Positions 35,037-37,507 of a stretch of 37,507 bases of DNA are shown piece by piece. The notes below the pieces were generated by a model. That model had not been told where the DNA came from and ran no database searches. It saw only the letters and a program-made list of their open reading frames with translations. The stretch lies in the NCBI GenBank assembly GCA_015056315.1, contig SVGN01000025.1, positions 1 to 37,507 of the forward strand. The letters are read 5' to 3'. The translations under genes and the position numbers were made by a program. Origin of the DNA: Clostridiales bacterium. GTDB lineage: Bacteria > Bacillota > Clostridia > Christensenellales > Aristaeellaceae. Each line of letters begins with the position of its first letter. The stretch's first letter is position 1.

Positions 35037-36662
35037 ATGAAAAAATTTCTGTGTGCGTTGCTTTCTCTGCTCCTGGCGGCGGGCTGCTGCTATGCCGAGG
35101 AGGACTTCTTCATCAAGCATTACCCGCTGAGTGAGAGCGGCGAGTGCATCGTGGATGACATCCCGTTTCTGACGGAGCCCGGCCCCGATGACAACAACCG
35201 GGTGTTTTACGAGATCTTCGTGGGTGCCTTTTCCGACTCCAACGGCGATGGCATCGGCGATCTGCGTGGCATCATCGACCGGATGGATTACCTGAACGAC
35301 GGCGACCCGGATTCGGGCCTGAGCCTTGGCATCGAGGGCATCTGGCTGACCCCTGTGTTCCTCTCCCCCTCCTACCATAAATACGATGTGACCGACTACT
35401 ACACCATAGACCCCCAGTTCGGCACCATGGAGGATCTCAAGGAGCTGATCGACCTGTGCCACCGGCGGGATGTGAAGCTGATCCTTGACCTGCCCATCAA
35501 CCACACGGCCAAAAACAGCCGCTGGTTCAAAAATTTCTCCAATGCCCACCTGCTCAACAACCCGGGCAACCAGTACTACGATTTCTACACCTGGGCCACC
35601 GAGGGCGATACCCTGCCTGCCGGGCGCACCTTTGCCAAGGAATTCGGCACCAAGCTGCTCTACGAGGCCAACTTCTCCGACCAGATGCCGGAACCGAATT
35701 TCGATGATCCCTTCGTGCGGCAGACCCTGCTGGATGTGGCGCTGCACTATCTGGAGCTGGGGGTGGACGGCTTCCGCTTCGACGCGGCCAAGTACATCTA
35801 CTTTGGCGATAACGCCGCCTGTGTGGCGTTCTGGGATTGGTACATCGGCCAGTTGAAGGCCGTGAAGCCGGATGTATACACCGTTGCCGAGGTGTGGGAC
35901 GGCGAGGGCGTGGTGGAGCAGTACCTGCCCACCACCAGCTGCTTCCACTTTGCCGCCAGCCAGGCCGAAGGGCTCATCGCCAACACCGCCAAGGGCGGCG
36001 ACGTGAACCGCTTCACCGCCGGTATGGAGATGTATATCGACCGCGCCGCCGAGCTGGGCGCACGGCCCACGCTGTTCATCTCGAACCATGATATGGATCG
36101 TGCCGCCGGATACCTGACCGCCGCCAGCGGCCACATGAAGGTAGCCGCCAGCCTGTACCTGCTCTCTCCCGGCTCGCCCTTCCTTTATTATGGTGAAGAG
36201 ATCGGCCTGAGGGGCTCCCGGGGCGGTGCCAACACCGATGCCAACCGCCGCATGGCCATGCTCTGGGGCGACGGCGACACGGTGCGGGACCCGGCAGGCA
36301 CCACCTACACCAAGCAGAGCACATACACCGTAAAGGATCTGAGCCGCATTGCGGACAGCCTCTACAACCATTACAAGCAGCTGATCATGCTGCGCAAGGC
36401 CAACCCGGAGATCGCCCGGGGCGAATACAACGCCCTGGCCTTTGCCGATACCAAGGTGGGCGGCTTCACCTGCGCATGGCAGGGCAGCACCGTGGCGGTG
36501 CTGCACAACACCACCCTCCGGGAGATAACGGTGGATCTGAGCCAGGTGACGGATATCGCCTTTACCCGGCTGGCAGGTGCTGCAGGCCAGGGCGAAGCCA
36601 GGCTGGAGGGCACCCTGCTCACCCTGCCCGGCCAGACCAGCGTGGTGCTGAGGGAACAGTAA
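35037..36662 (+). CDS. Secreted GH13 alpha-amylase-family enzyme
   Basis: Predicted 541-residue exported alpha-glucan-active enzyme. Signal peptide residues 1-~21; AAGCCYA allows either a lipoprotein cleavage at Cys or a normal cut before EED. The barrel begins RVFYEIFVGAFSDSNGDGIGDLRGI; catalytic residues are Asp249 (GFRFDAAKY), Glu285 (VAEVWDG) and Asp352 (SNHDMDR). A calcium-site-like LPINHT occurs near residue 160. The subfamily cannot be fixed by eye; an amylase or oligosaccharide-splitting enzyme is likely. The start at 35037 follows AAAGGCGG; the frame is open back to 34962, but that part is promoter. It is divergent from the GH53 operon and ends with its own terminator. Confidence 0.92.
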   Translation: MKKFLCALLSLLLAAGCCYAEEDFFIKHYPLSESGECIVDDIPFLTEPGPDDNNRVFYEIFVGAFSDSNGDGIGDLRGIIDRMDYLNDGDPDSGLSLGIEGIWLTPVFLSPSYHKYDVTDYYTIDPQFGTMEDLKELIDLCHRRDVKLILDLPINHTAKNSRWFKNFSNAHLLNNPGNQYYDFYTWATEGDTLPAGRTFAKEFGTKLLYEANFSDQMPEPNFDDPFVRQTLLDVALHYLELGVDGFRFDAAKYIYFGDNAACVAFWDWYIGQLKAVKPDVYTVAEVWDGEGVVEQYLPTTSCFHFAASQAEGLIANTAKGGDVNRFTAGMEMYIDRAAELGARPTLFISNHDMDRAAGYLTAASGHMKVAASLYLLSPGSPFLYYGEEIGLRGSRGGANTDANRRMAMLWGDGDTVRDPAGTTYTKQSTYTVKDLSRIADSLYNHYKQLIMLRKANPEIARGEYNALAFADTKVGGFTCAWQGSTVAVLHNTTLREITVDLSQVTDIAFTRLAGAAGQGEARLEGTLLTLPGQTSVVLREQ

Positions 36663-36690
36663 AGACAAGTAAAGAAGAGATGTGCGCAGC

Positions 36691-36728
36691 AGCCCGCCCC
36701 CGGGACAGGGGGCGGGCTGGTTTGGGTT
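36691..36728 (+). terminator. Terminator of the GH13 gene
   Basis: Perfect 11-base arms AGCCCGCCCCC/GGGGGCGGGCT with a six-base loop, followed by GGTTTGGGTTTT. Confidence 0.75.
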
Positions 36729-36755
36729 TTGGGGGTTGGGGGTTGGGTGATGGCG

Positions 36756-36802
36756 GAATCCCCCCGGCGGCTACGCCGCCACCCCCCTTTGGCAAGGGGG
36801 GC
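36756..36802. repeat. Composite palindrome, type B
   Basis: Hairpin GGCGGC/GCCGCC, then CCA, then hairpin CCCCCCTT/AAGGGGGG with a TGGC loop. Same layout as 172-216 and 37120-37168. Confidence 0.75.
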
Positions 36803-36877
36803 TGTGGAGGTGGGTGCTGCCAGGGACAGGCGAGCAGCACTGGGTAATGCGCATCCTGTCGGAAGGGGTCTGTGGAC

Positions 36878-37071
36878 GGCACCCTCAGTCGGCTTCGCCG
36901 ACAGCTCCCTCTGAAGAGGGAGCCTTGTGTGGGGGTGTTGCCGGGTGGGTGCTGCCGGTGGGGTCTGTCTTACCCAAGTTGGGTATGGCGCATTGCTGCG
37001 GGTGGTACTCAACTGTGCAGGCTCCCTCTTTAGAGGGAGCTGTCTGCCCTTCAGGGCAGACTGAGGGTGCC
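36878..37071. repeat. Two type A palindromes in inverted orientation
   Basis: A forward element (36878-36924) and its reverse counterpart (37020-37071) face each other across 95 bases of non-coding sequence. Each has the GGCACCCTCAGTC edge, a small hairpin and the GCTCCCTCT/AGAGGGAGC-type hairpin (TTTA variant in the second). The small hairpins differ (CGGC/GCCG type versus TCTGCCC/GGGCAGA), so the pair did not arise by simple inversion of one copy. Confidence 0.8.
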
Positions 37072-37119
37072 GATGCAGACCACACGAGGAGGATAAATGC
37101 GGCTTGACTGCCCCCCGGA

Positions 37120-37168
37120 ATCCCCCCGTCTCGCCTTCGGCGAGCCACCCCCCTTTGGCAAGGGGGGC
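37120..37168. repeat. Composite palindrome, type B (right copy)
   Basis: Hairpin CTCGCC/GGCGAG, CCA, then hairpin CCCCCCTT/AAGGGGGG. The first hairpin is identical in its arms to that at 172-216. Confidence 0.75.
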
Positions 37169-37314
37169 TATGGAGTTGGCTGGCGTACAGCGTGGGACAG
37201 CCTATGGCATAGGCTTGCTTTTATGGCCGACCCGCCCCGACAACTCGGGGTTCGGGAGGCAGGGGATGCTTTCCGTAGCCAAGAGGCTCCCCGCACGCGA
37301 CGGTAGCGAACGAC

Positions 37315-37453
37315 GTCAAATCCCCCTGCCGTTTTTCGGGGCGGGTAAAGGGAGCAGTTGGCTGTACAAGCAGCGAGTAAGCTGACCTGTGGCTGCGGAG
37401 TGACCCTGATTGCGACCGCCGCCCCGAAAAAGGGCAATTAAGAGGGATTTGAC
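37315..37453. repeat. Inverted-repeat element of about 139 bases
   Basis: The left arm (37315-37344) and right arm (37419-37453) are reverse complements over about 30 bases with a small indel; the inner 13 bases (TTTTTCGGGGCGG) match perfectly and the outer edge reads GTCAAATCCC on both. They enclose 74 bases without a convincing gene. The right arm runs into the terminal direct repeat, so the element and that repeat belong together. The arms could be a non-autonomous mobile element or an RNA-like structure. Confidence 0.65.
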
Positions 37454-37507
37454 CAAAGAGAGCGTGTCGCTGTTTTCTGGTTCCTCTTTTGCGTCAAAAG
37501 AGGAACC
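37431..37507. repeat. Terminal direct repeat, right copy
   Basis: Same 77 bases as the window start with three differences; the last 64 bases are identical and the window stops exactly at the end of the hairpin. Confidence 0.9.

Noticed and set aside
37168-37437. An 89-codon minus-strand open frame at the right end
   Set aside because: It lies over repeat sequence and the inverted-repeat element, has no ribosome site and no domain.

Overview
The window looks like a chromosomal fragment of a G+C-rich gut-type Clostridia bacterium. My best guess is Oscillospirales (the Faecalibacterium/Gemmiger neighbourhood), an inference from gene families and intergenic repeat style rather than any marker gene. 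Strong GGAGG ribosome binding sites, TTGACA/TATAAT-type promoters, Gram-positive signal peptides, LplABC- and GanSPQ-type sugar importers and many short G+C-rich intergenic palindromes all point to Firmicutes. I see no rRNA, tRNA, phage, plasmid, transposase or CRISPR sequence. The content is 25 intact protein genes and one broken one, almost all for finding, cutting, importing and using plant-type glycans.

Region 1 (573-11080). Two adjacent Gfo/Idh/MocA oxidoreductases and an AraC regulator run leftward. Divergently, an LplB/LplC/solute-binding importer runs rightward, followed by a third Gfo/Idh oxidoreductase and a 655-residue protein that I cannot assign beyond a probable (alpha/alpha)6-barrel sugar-active enzyme. 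No ATPase is encoded with this importer; the MsmK-type ATPase at 26156-27283 could serve it.

Region 2 (11204-17549). An A+T-rich GNAT acetyltransferase gene broken by one amber codon, a serine hydrolase of the beta-lactamase fold, a GH51 arabinofuranosidase, then a self-contained cassette: TetR regulator with a textbook operator-in-promoter, PfkB sugar kinase, penicillin-V-acylase/choloylglycine-type hydrolase and a small HEYGH membrane protein.

Region 3 (17622-25917). Leftward AraC regulator, MATE exporter and secreted GH26 (beta-mannanase family). Divergently, a GPH-family sugar symporter and a GH2 beta-galactosidase-type enzyme.

Region 4 (26156-36662). A galactan module running leftward: two small membrane proteins, secreted GH53 endo-beta-1,4-galactanase with a C-terminal binding module, then a GanSPQ-like binding protein and two permeases, and an MsmK ATPase. 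A secreted GH13 alpha-amylase-family enzyme runs the other way from a promoter whose -35 box overlaps that of the GH53 operon.

Together GH53, the GanSPQ-like importer, GH2 and GH51 suggest use of pectin (rhamnogalacturonan I) side chains, galactan and arabinan. GH26 adds mannan and GH13 adds starch-like glucans. The substrate of region 1 is unknown.

Both window ends (1-572 and 36663-37507) consist of dispersed palindromic repeats, and the two termini carry the same 77-base direct repeat (64 bases exact). The simplest explanation is an assembly contig that broke in a genome-wide repeat.
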